Assembly: GCF_013408175.1 (NCBI RefSeq)
Contig: NZ_JACBYW010000003.1
Span: 248,001-312,000, forward strand
Direction of reading: 5' to 3'
Source: Actinopolyspora biskrensis
GTDB lineage: Bacteria; Actinomycetota; Actinomycetes; Mycobacteriales; Pseudonocardiaceae
DNA: 64,000 nt
This document shows positions 8,579-18,615 of the stretch, piece after piece. Position 1 is the first letter of the stretch. Each line of letters begins with the position of its first letter. The translations under genes were made by a program, and so were the position numbers. The notes beneath the pieces are model-generated. The model saw nothing but the letters and a program-made list of their open reading frames with translations, was not told the origin of the DNA and searched no databases.

Positions 8579-10185
8579 TCACACACGCCCAGGACGAACC
8601 GGCGCTGGGCACCGGCAGTCCGGCCGTGAACATCACGGTGTTCGCGGCTTTGATCCTGGTCACCCTGTTCGTCACCTACCGCGCCAGCAGCCGCAGCAGC
8701 ACGAGTGACTACTTCGCGGCCGGAGGGACCTTCTCCGGAGCGCAGAACGGGATCGCGCTCTCGGGTGACTTCCTGTCCGCCGCGTCCTTCCTCGGCATCG
8801 CGGGCGCCATAGCCATACACGGCTACGACGGCTTTCTCTACTCGATCGGCTTCCTCGTGGCCTGGCTGGTGAACCTGCTGCTCATCGCCGAACGCCTGCG
8901 GAACACCGGGCGGTTCACCATGGGCGACGTGCTCAGCTTCCGGATGCGTCAGCGCCCGGTACGCGCCGCCGCCGCCGTGTCGACGCTGTTCATCACCGTC
9001 GTGTACATGATCGCTCAGATGGCCGGCGCCGGTGACCTCGTCGCCCTGCTGCTCGACGTGCGCAGTTCATCGGGACAGGCTCTCGTGATCGCCGTGGTGG
9101 GCGTGGTGATGGTGCTCTACGTGCTGATCGGCGGAATGAAGGGCACCACCTGGGTGCAAATCCTCAAGGCCGGAATGCTGCTGCTCTCCGTGGCCCTGAT
9201 CACAATTTTCCTGTTCGGCAAGTTCGGCTTCAACTTCAACACTCTGCTGCAGCAGGCTTCCGACAACAATCCGCTCGGTGACCGAATTCTCGCCCCCGGC
9301 GCACAATACGGCGAAAGCGCACTGACCAAGCTGGACTTCGTCTCCCTCTCACTGGCCCTGGTTTTCGGAGTGGCGGGGCTGCCCCACGTGTTGATGCGTT
9401 TCTACACGGTTCCGAACTCGCGGGAGGCGCGTCGTTCCGTGGTGTGGGCCACCTGGCTGATGTCCGCGTTCTACCTGTGCACCCTGGTGATCGGTTTCGG
9501 CGCCTCGGCGATGGTCGGGGTCGAGGCCATCCGCGCCGCGCCCGGCGGGGAGAACTCGGCCGCCCCGCTGCTCGCCTACGAGATCGGTGGCACGGTACTG
9601 CTCGGGGTGATCTCCGCGGTCGCGTTCGCGACGATCCTCGCGGTCGTCGCCGGGCTGACCCTGACCGCCTCGGCCTCGTTCGCCCACGACTTCTACGCCA
9701 ACGTGATCCAACGCGGCAACGCCGACCCCGACTCCGAGGTCCGGGTCGCCCGGATCACCGCGATGGTCATCGGCGGTGTCGCCATCCTCGGCGGGATCCT
9801 GGTCAACGGGCAGAACATCGCCTTCCTCGTTGGGCTGGCCTTCGCCATCGCCGCCTCGGCGAACCTGTCCACGCTGCTGTTCACGCTGTTCTGGAAGAGG
9901 TTCAACACCACGGGGACCCTGTGGGGCATGTACGGAGGACTCGGCTCCTGCCTGGTGCTGATGCTGTTCTCGCCCGTCATGTCGGGCGCCGAGGACTCCA
10001 TCGTCCCCGCCGTGGACTTCAGCCTCTTCCCGCTGAGCAACCCGGGGATCGTCTCCATCCCGTTCTCGTTCCTCTGCGGAATCGTCGGAACCTTCCTGCA
10101 CCGGGAGAGGGCCGACCCGAAGGACTTCGCCGAGATGGAGGTCCGCTCGCTCACCGGCATCGGGTCGCGCGGCGCCGGGGTCTGA
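8575..10185 (+). CDS. actP: cation/acetate symporter, SSS family (ActP)
   Basis: A 536-residue polytopic protein of the sodium:solute symporter family, with about 13 hydrophobic helices. Typical features are SRSSTSDYFAAGGTFSGAQNG near the start, GDFLSAASFLGIAG, VYMIAQMAGAGDLVALLL, GLPHVLMRFYTVPNSREARRS and LTLTASASFAHDFYANV. ActP imports acetate, glycolate and related monocarboxylates with a cation. It forms an operon with the upstream DUF485 gene and ends at a strong hairpin terminator shared with the convergent dehalogenase gene. Confidence 0.92.
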   Translation: MITHAQDEPALGTGSPAVNITVFAALILVTLFVTYRASSRSSTSDYFAAGGTFSGAQNGIALSGDFLSAASFLGIAGAIAIHGYDGFLYSIGFLVAWLVNLLLIAERLRNTGRFTMGDVLSFRMRQRPVRAAAAVSTLFITVVYMIAQMAGAGDLVALLLDVRSSSGQALVIAVVGVVMVLYVLIGGMKGTTWVQILKAGMLLLSVALITIFLFGKFGFNFNTLLQQASDNNPLGDRILAPGAQYGESALTKLDFVSLSLALVFGVAGLPHVLMRFYTVPNSREARRSVVWATWLMSAFYLCTLVIGFGASAMVGVEAIRAAPGGENSAAPLLAYEIGGTVLLGVISAVAFATILAVVAGLTLTASASFAHDFYANVIQRGNADPDSEVRVARITAMVIGGVAILGGILVNGQNIAFLVGLAFAIAASANLSTLLFTLFWKRFNTTGTLWGMYGGLGSCLVLMLFSPVMSGAEDSIVPAVDFSLFPLSNPGIVSIPFSFLCGIVGTFLHRERADPKDFAEMEVRSLTGIGSRGAGV

Positions 10186-10206
10186 CCGAGTTCGGAGGAA
10201 CCTCGC

Positions 10207-10244
10207 GGGTGGGTACGGCACGGCACCGTACCCACCCCTTTCTT
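10207..10244. terminator. terminator after actP (bidirectional)
   Basis: A perfect 12-bp stem (GGGTGGGTACGG at 10207-10218 with 10226-10237, 7-base loop) is followed by CTTTCTTT on the plus strand. It sits between the actP stop (10185) and the convergent gene's stop (10248), so it can serve both. Confidence 0.85.
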
Positions 10245-10247
10245 TCG

Positions 10248-11162
<915 letters not shown>

Positions 11163-11289
11163 GCGCGGACGCTACAACCGCACCGGCCGAAATAGCCACA
11201 TCGGCGGACCCCGCTCGAGCGCTCCGCCGAGACTCCCGGAGGGGGGCAAGTGCGGCGCCGATGGTCGGACACGACGAGACGCGGTCGGA

Positions 11290-11338
11290 CACACAGAAAA
11301 CCGCCCCCTGTCCCGTCTTCGCGGGTCAGAGGGCGGTT
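11290..11338 (-). terminator. terminator downstream of tRNA-Tyr
   Basis: On the minus strand a 12-bp stem (11327-11338 with 11299-11310, one G-T pair) is followed by a TTCTGTG stretch. It lies 8 bases after the tRNA's CCA end and would end the tRNA transcript before the downstream hydrolase gene. Confidence 0.75.
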
Positions 11339-11345
11339 CCGCCGA

Positions 11346-11429
11346 TGGTGCCGGGTAGAGGATTCGAACCTCTGAAGCTTGCGCGGCTGATTTACAGTCA
11401 GCTCCCTTTGGCCGCTCGGGCAACCCGGC
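11346..11429 (-). tRNA. tRNA-Tyr (anticodon GTA)
   Basis: The minus strand starts GCCGGGT and ends ACCCGGC-A-CCA (11349-11346 region), with the CCA encoded. The anticodon arm reads CTGACT-GTA-AATCAG, giving tyrosine, and the T arm contains GGTTCGAATCC. The 81-nt body (84 with CCA) has the long variable arm expected for bacterial tRNA-Tyr. Confidence 0.96.
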
Positions 11430-11461
11430 TCGTGAGCCATCCGCTGTTGGCTTGTACCAAA

Positions 11462-11492
11462 ATCATACACACCGTCGGACGCGCCTTCACAA
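11462..11492 (-). promoter_or_regulatory. candidate promoter of tRNA-Tyr
   Basis: On the minus strand TTGTGA (11492-11487) and TATGAT (11467-11462) are separated by 19 bases, about 33 bases before the tRNA 5' end. Both resemble the vegetative sigma consensus; the spacer is slightly long. Confidence 0.5.
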
Positions 11493-11550
11493 CGGGGGGC
11501 GGGTAGCGTGTCCGGGCACCACAAGCGCAACCGAAGGCGAGGAGTTGAAG

Positions 11551-12042
11551 ATGGCCGACCCGTCGTTCGACGTCGTGAGCAAGGTCGACCGCCAGGAGGT
11601 GGACAACGCGCTCAACCAGGCCGCCAAGGAACTGGCCAACCGCTTCGACTTCAGGGGCACCGGCACCAGGATCAACTGGGCCGGTGAGGAGAGCGTGACC
11701 CTCGAGTCCGAGACCGAGGAACGCTGCAAGGCGGCCGTGGAGGTCTTCAAGGAGAAGCTCGTCAAGCGCGGGGTGTCCCTGAAGGCCCTGGACCTGGGCG
11801 AACCGACCAGCTCGGGCCAGGTCCACAAGGTCACCGGCAACCTCAAGCAGGGCATCGCCCAGGAGACGGCCAAGAAGATCTCCAAGAAGATCAGGGACGA
11901 GGCCCCCAAGGGCGTGCAGGCCCAGATCCAGGGGGACCAGCTGCGCGTGTCCGGCAAGAAGAAGGACGACCTGCAGGAAGTCATCTCACTGCTCAAGAAC
12001 AGCGATTTCGACGTGGCGCTCCAGTTCGAGAACTATCGTTGA
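11551..12042 (+). CDS. YajQ family nucleotide-binding protein
   Basis: 163 residues starting at ATG 11551 ([13 protein letters not shown]) after GGCGAGGAG. The whole protein matches the YajQ/DUF520 family: two ferredoxin-like repeats, with [26 protein letters not shown] and the conserved ending [11 protein letters not shown]. Family members bind nucleotides, including cyclic di-GMP in Xanthomonas; the role in actinomycetes is unknown. An upstream in-frame ATG at 11452 would put the start inside the tRNA promoter and is rejected. Confidence 0.93.
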   Translation: MADPSFDVVSKVDRQEVDNALNQAAKELANRFDFRGTGTRINWAGEESVTLESETEERCKAAVEVFKEKLVKRGVSLKALDLGEPTSSGQVHKVTGNLKQGIAQETAKKISKKIRDEAPKGVQAQIQGDQLRVSGKKKDDLQEVISLLKNSDFDVALQFENYR

Positions 12043-12113
12043 CACCGTGATCGCCCGCTCGCCGTCCCCACGGCTGGGGCGAGGGGCGCCGGTGACCCCA
12101 CGGGAGGAGTCAG

Positions 12114-13004
12114 GTGAAGGGGATCGTGCTCGCAGGAGGCAGCGGAACACGTCTGCACCCGGTCACGCAGGTGGTTTCCAAGCAGCTGCTCCCCGTCTAC
12201 GACAAACCGATGGTGTACTACCCGCTGTCGGTGTTGATGCTCGCGGGCATCAGGGACATCCTGCTGATCTCCACACCGGCCGACCTGCCGCTGTTCCGCA
12301 GGCTGTTCGGGGACGGAAGCCATCTCGGGCTCCGCATGGACTACACCGTCCAGCCCGAGCCCAACGGGCTGGCCGAGGCTTTCGTGATCGGGGCCGACTT
12401 CATCGGTGACGACTCGGTGGCCCTCGTCCTCGGGGACAACATCTTCTACGGCCAGGGCTTCTCGAAGCTGCTGCAGCGCAGCGCCCGCGAACTGGACGGG
12501 TGCACCCTGTTCGGCTACTCGGTGCGCGACCCCCAGCGCTACGGGGTCGGCGAGACCGACTCATCCGGCCGCCTGATCTCCCTCGAGGAGAAGCCGAACC
12601 ACCCGCGCTCCGACAAGGCGATCACCGGGCTGTACTTCTACGACAACGAGGTCGTGGACATCGCGCGCTCACTGACCCCCTCCGAACGGGGCGAGCTGGA
12701 GATCACCGACATCAACTCGGAGTACCTGAGGCGGGACAGGGCCAGACTGACCGAGCTGGGACGCGGCTACGCCTGGCTGGACACCGGCACGCACGAGTCG
12801 CTGCTGGAGGCGGGGCAGTTCGTGCAGGTCCTGGAGAACCGGCAGGGCGTGCGCATCGCCTGCCTGGAGGAGATCGCCCTGCGAATGGGCTACATCTCCG
12901 CCGAGGCCTGCCACTCGCTCGGGGCCGGACTGGCCAAGTCCGGCTACGGCGAATACATCATGGAAGTGGCCCGCAGCGTCGCCGATCCCCCCTCGACGGA
13001 CTGA
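12114..13004 (+). CDS. rfbA: glucose-1-phosphate thymidylyltransferase (RmlA/RfbA)
   Basis: A 296-residue sugar nucleotidyltransferase. Signature motifs: nucleotide-binding GGSGTRLHP at 8-16, KQLLPVYDKPMVYYPLS, LGDNIFYG, EEKPNHPRSDKAITGLYFYD and WLDTGTHESLLEA. It makes dTDP-glucose from dTTP and glucose-1-phosphate, the first step to dTDP-rhamnose and other deoxysugars. GTG at 12114 follows GGAGGAGTCAG. The rest of the rml pathway (rfbB, C, D) is not in the window, so it is a detached gene or has another operon elsewhere. Confidence 0.94.
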   Translation: MKGIVLAGGSGTRLHPVTQVVSKQLLPVYDKPMVYYPLSVLMLAGIRDILLISTPADLPLFRRLFGDGSHLGLRMDYTVQPEPNGLAEAFVIGADFIGDDSVALVLGDNIFYGQGFSKLLQRSARELDGCTLFGYSVRDPQRYGVGETDSSGRLISLEEKPNHPRSDKAITGLYFYDNEVVDIARSLTPSERGELEITDINSEYLRRDRARLTELGRGYAWLDTGTHESLLEAGQFVQVLENRQGVRIACLEEIALRMGYISAEACHSLGAGLAKSGYGEYIMEVARSVADPPSTD

Positions 13005-13184
13005 GGGGTCGGCGGCTCGGCCGGCTCGACGGTGCGGTGGCGGAACCTCTCGCGGTCTCGTGGGCTGGTGGCCCGACACCGGGTAGCGCCCCTGCACAAC
13101 GTCGGGGCCGTCCTCGCGAGAGCACCACGGGAGACCCCGACGCAGCCACTGGTCCCGCCTGGCGCCCCGCAGCGGCGCACGGGC

Positions 13185-14057
13185 TCAGTGCGAGGGCAGC
13201 CTGCGACCGGCCATCCCCTCCAGGCGCTGCACCCGGTCCGAGATCGGCGGATGGGTGGAGAACAGCCGCGCCATGCGCTCCCCCGGGCGGAACGGGTTGG
13301 CGATCATCAGGTGGGACTCGCTGACCAGCCCCGGCTCGGCCGCGAGCGGTGCCTGCTTGGTCCCGTGCTCCAGCTTGCGCAGCGCCGAGGCCAGGCCGAG
13401 CGGGTCCCCGGTGAGCTCCGCGCCCGAGGAGTCGGCCTGGTACTCCCGGGAACGGCTCACCGCCATCTGGATCACTGCGGCCGCTATCGGGCCGAGCAGG
13501 GAGACGAGCAACATCATGGCCAGACTCGGCCGGTCCTCGTCGTCACCCCCGAAGTGCGCGAAGAGCATACCGAAGTTGGCCAGGAAGGTCACCGCGCTGG
13601 CCAGCGCCCCGGCCACGCTGGAGATCAGAATGTCACGGTTGTACACGTGCGAGAGCTCGTGGCCGAGCACGGCACGCAGCTCGCGCTCGTCCAGCAGTTC
13701 CAGGATGCCCGCCGTCGCGCACACGGCCGCGTTGCGCGGGTTGCGGCCGGTGGCGAACGCGTTGGGCGCCTTCGTCGGGCTGATGTACAAGGTGGGCATC
13801 GGCTGCTTGGCCGCCGTGGCCAGTTCCCGGACGATGCGGTACATCCCCGGTTGCTCCGCCTCCGAGACCGGACGGGCCCGCATCGAACGCAGCGCGAGGT
13901 TGGCCGAGTTGAAATAGGCGTAACCGTTCACGCCGAGGGCGATCAACAACGCCACGACCATCCCGGTTCGGCCGAACAGCGCTCCGATCAGCACGATGAG
14001 CGCGCTCATGCCTCCCAGCAAGAGCGCCGTTTTGACTCCGTTCCACTGCCTGTGCAC
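13185..14057 (-). CDS. htpX: M48 family zinc metalloprotease HtpX
   Basis: A 290-residue membrane protease. N-terminal TM helices lie at about 9-28 and 32-48, the zinc site HELSH at 133-137, further hydrophobic helices at about 150-200, and [17 protein letters not shown] supplies the third ligand Glu. HtpX degrades misfolded membrane proteins. GTG at 14057 ([14 protein letters not shown]), just after GGCGGGAG, is chosen over a longer in-frame extension to 14144, because HtpX proteins begin directly before the first helix. Confidence 0.93.
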   Translation of the reverse strand: MHRQWNGVKTALLLGGMSALIVLIGALFGRTGMVVALLIALGVNGYAYFNSANLALRSMRARPVSEAEQPGMYRIVRELATAAKQPMPTLYISPTKAPNAFATGRNPRNAAVCATAGILELLDERELRAVLGHELSHVYNRDILISSVAGALASAVTFLANFGMLFAHFGGDDEDRPSLAMMLLVSLLGPIAAAVIQMAVSRSREYQADSSGAELTGDPLGLASALRKLEHGTKQAPLAAEPGLVSESHLMIANPFRPGERMARLFSTHPPISDRVQRLEGMAGRRLPSH

Positions 14058-14499
14058 TGTGCTCCCGCCTTCGCCCGGACTCCGAACCGTTCGGCGAGTA
14101 CCCGCGCCGGAACCGGGAACGTGGCCGCGAACCACGCCCGCCACGCGTCGGTGGGACCGCCCACGGCCCCCGACTCCGCCGGCACGTCCGAAAGCCGTGC
14201 CTGGTTCCGGGCACCTCGCGAAGAACTCACCTGGTCAACGTCGTACGCCTCCCCCTAGTTCCGCGCTCCCCGACGACGAACACGTCACACGTGACCACCT
14301 GCGATCTTGAACACGGCCACCACCGATCATCTTTGTCTTCCCGGCAAACTAAACTACTGACCAGTTGAAGGTTCGTCTCGTAATGCCCCCGTAGAACCGC
14401 ACGGACTTCTCCGACGACCGTGCTCACGATTGACGAACGGGCTCCTGTGTACTGCCGCCGAACGCCGAACCGGTGACCGGCGGCGGAGAGGATTTTCGG

Positions 14500-15393
14500 A
14501 TGGTCTTGTCCAAACTGCGTCAACGTGGTTTCACCCGCTCCAGGAAACCCGGCAGAGAGGGTGCGAGCAACGCGCTGCCCCCGACGCCTCTCGACGGCGG
14601 GACGTTGAGTTGCCAGGTGCACGACGAGGCTGATCGTCCGCTCCCCGAAGCGACCGTCACCGTGGTCAACCGACTCAACCAGCAGGCCGCCGTCGGCACC
14701 ACCGACGGATACGGCTTCTTCCTCGCCACGGTTCCCCCCGGCCAGCACAAGGTCTCCGTCACCGCGGGCGGCTATCAACGGTTGGGCACGCGGGTGGAGA
14801 TCCGCACCAACCGGCACACCTCCATCGGTGCCGTGCGGCTGGCGCGCGACCCCGAGAGCGCCGCCCTGCCCGAGCCGGGTGTGTGGACCTTCGACCCGGA
14901 CCACACCGAGATACGGTTCATCGCACAGCACATCGGCATGTCGAAGGTGCACGGGGCCTTCCGCGACCTCGAGGGACGCATCATGGTGCGCGAGCCCTTC
15001 GAGGAGTCGAAGGTCGAGGTGGCCATAGACGCGTCCAGCATCGACACCGGAGTGCGCATGCGCGACGAGCACCTGCGCTCGGCTGACTTCCTGGACGTCG
15101 CCAATCATCCGAAGCTGTACTTCCGCAGCGACAGGATCACCCAGCTGCGCGGTGACAAGTGGCAGATCAGCGGCAACCTCACGCTGCGCGGAAACTCCAG
15201 CCCGGTCCAGCTGGAGACCACCTATCTCGGCACCAGGAGCTGGAACGGCACCCGCACCGCCTGCCACTGCACCACCGAACTGCGGCGGGAGGACTTCGCG
15301 GTCAACTGGCAGCAGCTGTTGAACAAGGGGATCGGCGTGGTCGGCCCCACCGTTCAGGTGAAGCTGGACATCCAGGCCGTGCTGGAGGAGTGA
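14500..15393 (+). CDS. carboxypeptidase-regulatory-like domain fused to YceI domain
   Basis: 297 residues from ATG 14500, which follows GGAGAGGA; a GTG at 14473 is an in-frame alternative. Residues about 33-113 form a CarboxypepD_reg-like beta-sandwich (GTLSCQVHDEADRPLPEATVTVV, TDGYGFFLATVPPGQHKVSV). Residues about 127-297 are a YceI lipocalin-like barrel (WTFDPDHTEIRFIAQHIGMSKVHGAF, ADFLDVANHPKLYFRS). YceI proteins bind isoprenoid-type lipids. No signal peptide is seen, so it appears cytoplasmic. The Cys pair near CHCTTEL is unusual. Function unknown; the lipid link suggests, without proof, a role near the isoprenoid quinone genes. Confidence 0.85.
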   Translation: MVLSKLRQRGFTRSRKPGREGASNALPPTPLDGGTLSCQVHDEADRPLPEATVTVVNRLNQQAAVGTTDGYGFFLATVPPGQHKVSVTAGGYQRLGTRVEIRTNRHTSIGAVRLARDPESAALPEPGVWTFDPDHTEIRFIAQHIGMSKVHGAFRDLEGRIMVREPFEESKVEVAIDASSIDTGVRMRDEHLRSADFLDVANHPKLYFRSDRITQLRGDKWQISGNLTLRGNSSPVQLETTYLGTRSWNGTRTACHCTTELRREDFAVNWQQLLNKGIGVVGPTVQVKLDIQAVLEE

Positions 15394-15467
15394 GCGGCGC
15401 CGCCCGCGTCGTCGCCCCCGGGCAGCGTTCCGGAACGGCACGTCGCGGGGCGGCGGAGCCGCACCAC

Positions 15468-15495
15468 GCGGCACCGCCGATTCGACCGGTGCCGC
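15468..15495. terminator. stem-loop between convergent YceI and dimethylargininase genes
   Basis: A perfect 9-bp stem GCGGCACCG (15468-15476) with 15487-15495 and a 10-base loop, midway between the two stop codons (15393 and 15538). No T-run. Confidence 0.5.
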
Positions 15496-15537
15496 CGGCT
15501 CGGTGAGACCGCCGGGAACGCCCGCACGGCCCCGAGT

Positions 15538-16410
15538 TCACTCGCCGTGCAATTCCATTGTGCAGCACTTGGGGCCGCCGCCGGACTTGCGCAGCTCCGA
15601 GACATCGGTCAGTACCGGTTCGTACCCCCGTCGTTCCAAGCTGCGCGCCAGCCCGGTCGCCTCGCTGGGCAGCACCACGTGTTCGCCGTCGGACACCCCG
15701 TTCAGCCCGAGGCACTCGGCGTCTGCGGCATCGGCGACGACGGCGTCGGGGAAAAGCCTGCGCAGCACCCGCTGGGACCCCGCGGAGAAGGCCTCCGGGT
15801 AGTAGGCCACCTGGGGATGCGGCCCCTTGCGCAACACGAACAGCGCCGTGTCCAGGTGGTAGTAGCGGGGATCGGTCAGTCCGAGCGAGACCACCGGCAC
15901 ACCGAGCACCTCCTGCGCCTCGGCGTGGGCGCCCGGATCCGTCCGGAAACCGCTGCCCGCGAGCAGCAGCTGACCCGTCCAGGCGAAGTCCCCCTCGGCC
16001 TCGTTGATGCTGGAGGGCATCACCAGGTCGCGGTACCCCTTGGTGGAGAACCAGCGACGGAAGTGCTCCGCCTCGGGAGCGCGCTCCTCGGTGCGGAAAC
16101 GAGCCCCGAGCACCTTCCCCCCGATGACGGTGGCCGAGTTCGCGGAGAACACCATGTCCGGCAGGCCGGGCCGCGGCGGAACGGTCTCGACCGTGTGCCC
16201 CAGGCTCAGGTAGATGTCCTTCAGCGCACGCCACTGGGTCATCGCCAGCTCGGTGTCCACGGGCGTGCTCGGATCCATCCAGGGGTTTATGGAGTACTCG
16301 ACCGTGAAGTGCTCGGGTGGGCACATCACGTAATGACGCCGTGTGGCGACGTTGGCCACGTCCTCGGGGCCGGGGACGGCGTTGGGCGCAGCGGCAGTGG
16401 GCACCGACAT
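15538..16410 (-). CDS. ddaH: dimethylargininase (N,N-dimethylarginine dimethylaminohydrolase)
   Basis: A 290-residue amidinotransferase-fold enzyme. Catalytic elements seen: EGDFAWTG (Glu/Asp substrate-binding loop, near 139), His185 in YYHLDTALFVL, and the C-terminal nucleophile in GGPKCCTMELHGE (Cys282/283). It hydrolyses methylated arginine (or arginine-like substrates) to citrulline. The gene is divergent from an Lrp/AsnC regulator, a pairing also seen in mycobacteria, where such regulators control arginine and ornithine metabolism; that link is inference here. ATG at 16410. Confidence 0.88.
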   Translation of the reverse strand: MSVPTAAAPNAVPGPEDVANVATRRHYVMCPPEHFTVEYSINPWMDPSTPVDTELAMTQWRALKDIYLSLGHTVETVPPRPGLPDMVFSANSATVIGGKVLGARFRTEERAPEAEHFRRWFSTKGYRDLVMPSSINEAEGDFAWTGQLLLAGSGFRTDPGAHAEAQEVLGVPVVSLGLTDPRYYHLDTALFVLRKGPHPQVAYYPEAFSAGSQRVLRRLFPDAVVADAADAECLGLNGVSDGEHVVLPSEATGLARSLERRGYEPVLTDVSELRKSGGGPKCCTMELHGE

Positions 16411-16476
16411 GATTCGTAATCTAATCCTCGCCCGTAGTAGTATTCAATGCGTCTTCATTGCGGCGAATACGGCAGA

Positions 16477-16926
16477 ATGTTGCACATGGACCCCCTGGAC
16501 CAGCGAATCGTTTCGCAACTCGTCACGGATGCCCGAGCCAGTTACGCCGAGATCGGCAACGAGATCGGTCTCTCCGCCCCGGCCGTGAAACGGCGTGTGG
16601 ACAAGCTGCTCGACGCCGGCATCCTGCAGGGCTTCACGGCCGTGGTGGACCCGGAGGCCCTCGGCTGGGGGACCGAGGCCTTCGTGGAGGTGCACTGCCA
16701 CGGGAACGTGCCCACCGAGAGGCTGCTGGCCGGTCTGGAGCCGCTGCCCGAAGTCGTCCGCGCCTACACCGTCTCGGGCGAGGCGGACGCGATCGTGCAC
16801 CTGCGCGCCGCCGACATCCACCACCTGGAGACCGCGCTGGAGCGGTTGCGCGCCGTGGAGTTCATCAACAGGACCGTCTCCACCGTGGTGCTGTCCCGCC
16901 TGCTCGACCGCCCACCGCAGGCCTGA
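16477..16926 (+). CDS. Lrp/AsnC family transcriptional regulator
   Basis: A protein of about 149 residues: N-terminal HTH (LDQRIVSQLVTDARASYAEIG, LSAPAVKRRVDKLLDAGIL) followed by an AsnC/RAM ligand domain (GWGTEAFVEVHC, VVRAYTVSGEADAIVHL). Three ATGs are possible (16447, 16477, 16486); a TAGTAT box at 16437-16442 makes 16447 too close to a transcription start, so 16477 or 16486 is preferred. It is divergent from ddaH and likely regulates it in response to an amino acid. A strong hairpin follows its stop. Confidence 0.88.
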   Translation: MLHMDPLDQRIVSQLVTDARASYAEIGNEIGLSAPAVKRRVDKLLDAGILQGFTAVVDPEALGWGTEAFVEVHCHGNVPTERLLAGLEPLPEVVRAYTVSGEADAIVHLRAADIHHLETALERLRAVEFINRTVSTVVLSRLLDRPPQA

Positions 16927-16937
16927 CAGCACCCGAA

Positions 16938-16973
16938 GGTGGTGGGACGTTTCACGCGAGACGTCCCACCACC
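16938..16973. terminator. stem-loop between convergent asnC-type and sunset-domain genes
   Basis: A perfect 13-bp inverted repeat, GGTGGTGGGACGT (16938-16950) with 16961-16973 and a 10-base loop, 11 bases after the regulator's stop. Confidence 0.7.
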
Positions 16974-17046
16974 CGATGTCGGGCCTGGCCGGAGCGAGAG
17001 CCCGCGAGAGGTTCCGCCACCCACACCGCTCAGCGAACCGAGCCGC

Positions 17047-18525
17047 TCACTCCGATTGGGAGTCCCAGGGTTCGAACCCCGCCTGCTCGGCATCGGCGGC
17101 GTTGCGGAACCAGACCTCGGCGACCACGTGTTCGAAGTACGGCGAGTCGGGGGTGTGGTACTGCCGCGAGGCGAGTTGGCCCTTGACCGTATAGCTCTCG
17201 TCCGGCCGTTCCTGGTCGGGAAGCTGCTCGTCCGGGTACCACTCCTGGGGTCTGTCCCCGGCCGCGCTCGAGTTCTCCTCACCGGCCGGTTCGGAGGCCG
17301 GACCTCCCCCAGTTGCCGGGTGGACGGCGGCGTCCTCCGGCGGGTCGAGCACCCTGCCCATCATCACCGGACGGGCACTGGGCGGGGTTCCCGGCCTGCT
17401 GGTGTTCCCCGGAACCCGCCTGGGCAGTTCCTCGGCTTCACCGGGCTCCCCCGCCGATCCGGCCGCGCCTTCGTGCTCCGCCGCCCCGCTCGGCTCCGCA
17501 CCGCCGCGACCGGGGGGCCGCTCAGCTTCCTCCGGAGGCGCCCCCTCCTCGGCAGCGGGGTTCCGCGGCGGGAGCTCCACCCCTTCCCGGTCCGGTTCGA
17601 TCCCCGGGGCGGCGAGCGGTTCGAACAGCGAACGGAGCCTGCCGGTCAGCTCGCCCTCGGACTCCTCCGGTTCGCGCACCGCGAGTGTCTCCGTCGATTC
17701 GCCGTCCGCGGGCCCCGCCTCCGGAGCGGAGGCACCGGAGTCGCTCCACCGCGGGGTCGCGTCGACGCCGGGGGATTCGTGCTGCCGCTGTTCGACGCTG
17801 TCGGTGTCGTACATGTCGAAATCCGCCGCGGCGAACCACGTGTTCTCCCGGTGCGGAGCCGAGAACTCCCCTCCCGGGCTCAACTCGGCAGGCGCCGTGG
17901 GCGGTTCGGAGCGTTCCTCCGTGTTCACGGAGGCCCGGGAGATCCCGGGGTTGGTCTCGCGGTCCCGTTCCAACCGCAGCTCCGCGTCCTCGACGGGAAC
18001 TCCGCTCACCGTTTCCGGGGTCTCCTGGACGGGCTGCCACTCCGCGGCCGTGGGCTCGAACTCCTGCTCGACGCGCGTCGGCTCCGCACCGGAACGCTCG
18101 TCGGAGAAGGCCTGGCCACCGAAGTCCCCGGCGGCGACCTCCATCCAGCGTCCGCGCCCACCGCCCGAGGACGAGGTGCTCGGCTGTTCGAAGGACGTCC
18201 CCTCCGCCGCGTGCTCTCCCGCTCCCCTTTCCGCGGTGCTGGGCACGCGGAACGGCCGGTCCCCGGCAGGCCCCACCTCTTCCGCCTCGTTCGCGGAGTC
18301 CACGTCCAGCAGGTCCCACACGGCGGTGTCGGATTCCTCCCTGGGGAAGGCGTCCTCCGCCTCCCCCACCGGACCCGTCGTGTCCGGCCCGGCCGCTCGC
18401 TGCCGCTCGCGCAGCTCGGTCAACTGGCGATGGGCTGGGCGGACGAACAGCAGCCAGGTCAGCCCCACACCGCACAGAAAGCCGGCGAAGCTCCACAACC
18501 AGACCTGGGTAAACAGCCACGTCAC
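17047..18525 (-). CDS. membrane-anchored protein with C-terminal sunset domain (ArfC-like)
   Basis: 492 residues from GTG 18525 (after GAAAGGA). One N-terminal TM helix (about 4-27, FTQVWLWSFAGFLCGVGLTWL) is followed by about 400 acidic, Pro/Glu-rich, disordered residues and a compact C-terminal domain at about 442-488 with YTVKGQLASRQYHTPDSP and AEVWFRNAADAEQAGFEPWD. That matches the sunset domain found in actinobacterial proteins such as the sunset variant of channel accessory protein ArfC. A LPRRVPG motif near 397 recalls motifs in the kinase tail at 3.8-5 kb. Topology suggests the tail is cytoplasmic, but that is inference. Confidence 0.75.
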   Translation of the reverse strand: MTWLFTQVWLWSFAGFLCGVGLTWLLFVRPAHRQLTELRERQRAAGPDTTGPVGEAEDAFPREESDTAVWDLLDVDSANEAEEVGPAGDRPFRVPSTAERGAGEHAAEGTSFEQPSTSSSGGGRGRWMEVAAGDFGGQAFSDERSGAEPTRVEQEFEPTAAEWQPVQETPETVSGVPVEDAELRLERDRETNPGISRASVNTEERSEPPTAPAELSPGGEFSAPHRENTWFAAADFDMYDTDSVEQRQHESPGVDATPRWSDSGASAPEAGPADGESTETLAVREPEESEGELTGRLRSLFEPLAAPGIEPDREGVELPPRNPAAEEGAPPEEAERPPGRGGAEPSGAAEHEGAAGSAGEPGEAEELPRRVPGNTSRPGTPPSARPVMMGRVLDPPEDAAVHPATGGGPASEPAGEENSSAAGDRPQEWYPDEQLPDQERPDESYTVKGQLASRQYHTPDSPYFEHVVAEVWFRNAADAEQAGFEPWDSQSE

Positions 18526-18615
18526 CGCTGCGGTCCTTTCTCTCGCGACGCTGCCGGGCCACGAGTATGACCGCGGTGCCCCCCTTCGCGGTAGTCGGAG
18601 GTGCGCAGCGTCAAC

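Noticed and set aside
12058-12088. Possible terminator after the yajQ gene (CTCGCC/GGCGAG with CCCCA/TGGGG)
   Set aside because: The stem needs an internal bulge and has no T-run; too weak to list.
14227-15474. 415-codon minus-strand frame opposite the YceI fusion
   Set aside because: Shadow; the plus-strand protein has clear CarboxypepD_reg and YceI motifs and a ribosome site.
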